Assembly: GCA_022822685.1 (NCBI GenBank)
Contig: JAJEAQ010000045.1
Span: 1-5,601 of the forward strand
From: Trichodesmium sp. jk18x7bins.61
GTDB taxonomy: Bacteria > Cyanobacteriota > Cyanobacteriia > Cyanobacteriales > Microcoleaceae
Length of the DNA: 5,601 nucleotides
Direction: 5' to 3'
In this document: in pieces, positions 5,280 to 5,601 of the stretch
Layout of the letters: each line of letters opens with the position of its first letter
How positions within the stretch are numbered: position 1 is the first letter of the stretch
The notes under the pieces: model-generated
Seen by the model: the letters and a program-made list of their open reading frames with translations, nothing else
What the model was told of the DNA's origin: nothing
Databases searched by the model: none
Position numbers and translations under genes: made by a program

Positions 5280-5601
5280 GGCAGTTAATCACTAACCAGA
5301 GTTATACGATTAGTAGTTATGAATGAATCGGAAATGAGAAAAAGACTAGGAGCAAAGATTAAATTGTTAATAAAACTGATTATTTATTCTAAGATAATTG
5401 CCCATAAATCTATAAAAGAAAATTCTATAGAACCCCTGCAGGTATCTTTTTCAAGTAAAATCAGCCTCTGAAGTAGCTAGTATATCAAGTAATTTCCGGC
5501 CTTGTAATGGCCTTGAAGAACTATTTATTCTATTAATACCCCCCCGAACGGGGGGGGTTTACCTTAAGGGCGGGGTTGTGATCAAACCAATAAACTGTGA
5601 G
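5280..5601. other. Non-coding leader upstream of the methyltransferase
   Basis: These 322 bases hold no convincing gene on either strand. On the minus strand TATAAC (5311-5306, 5 of 6 to the -10 consensus) lies about 27 bases before the start codon but has no good -35. Other structure includes the palindromes TTCTATAGAA (5423-5432) and CCTGCAGG (5435-5442), a short direct repeat GGCCTTG (5498-5504 and 5509-5515, whose GGCC ends can also pair), and the C/G hairpin described separately. Confidence 0.5.
5538..5558. terminator. Strong C7/G8 hairpin, possible terminator
   Basis: Seven C (5539-5545) can pair with seven of eight G (5550-5557) around a GAAC(G) loop, and A5538 can pair with T5558. 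Only TTT follows on the plus strand, and on the minus strand the stem is followed by TATTAATAG with no T-run. It may end transcription of a gene to the right of the window that runs leftward, separating it from the methyltransferase-atp unit, but the missing U-tract makes this a weak call; it could equally be a dispersed repeat fragment. Confidence 0.4.

Overview
This window is cyanobacterial. It carries, on the minus strand, the proximal part of the ATP synthase operon in the order typical of cyanobacteria and chloroplasts: atp1 (accessory subunit I), subunit a, subunit c, b', b and delta. Paired, different b and b' subunits, a classic 81-residue c subunit and two copies of the HIP1 octamer GCGATCGC all point to a cyanobacterium. 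By eye the DNA is AT-rich. A filamentous lineage is plausible, but the sequence alone does not fix a genus.

Layout, read in the direction of transcription (right to left): 5601-5280 is a non-coding leader with a strong C7/G8 hairpin near its far end. 5279-4033 holds a class I SAM-dependent methyltransferase whose reading frame is broken near 4770. Its N-terminal half (5279-4752) and C-terminal half (4755-4033) lie in two frames, and one missing base would join them into a protein of about 415 residues. After a 49-base gap come atp1 (3983-3543) and subunit a (3471-2725). An unusually long 442-base spacer follows, rich in hairpins, a tandem 12-bp repeat and possible promoter motifs. Then come subunit c (2282-2037), a 106-base spacer with a perfect 12-bp hairpin, b' (1930-1445), b (1400-867) and delta (870-322, overlapping b by 4 bases). 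The last 321 bases are non-coding and carry a dispersed-repeat-like inverted repeat. atpA (alpha) and atpC (gamma), which normally come next, are not in the window.

Together the atp genes encode the whole Fo proton channel and stator (a, c-ring, b, b') plus delta, which ties the stator to F1. Atp1 is a probable assembly helper. I found no undescribed biological system. The points worth a second look are the broken methyltransferase, the intercistronic hairpins flanking the c-subunit gene, and the repeat-bearing gap after delta.
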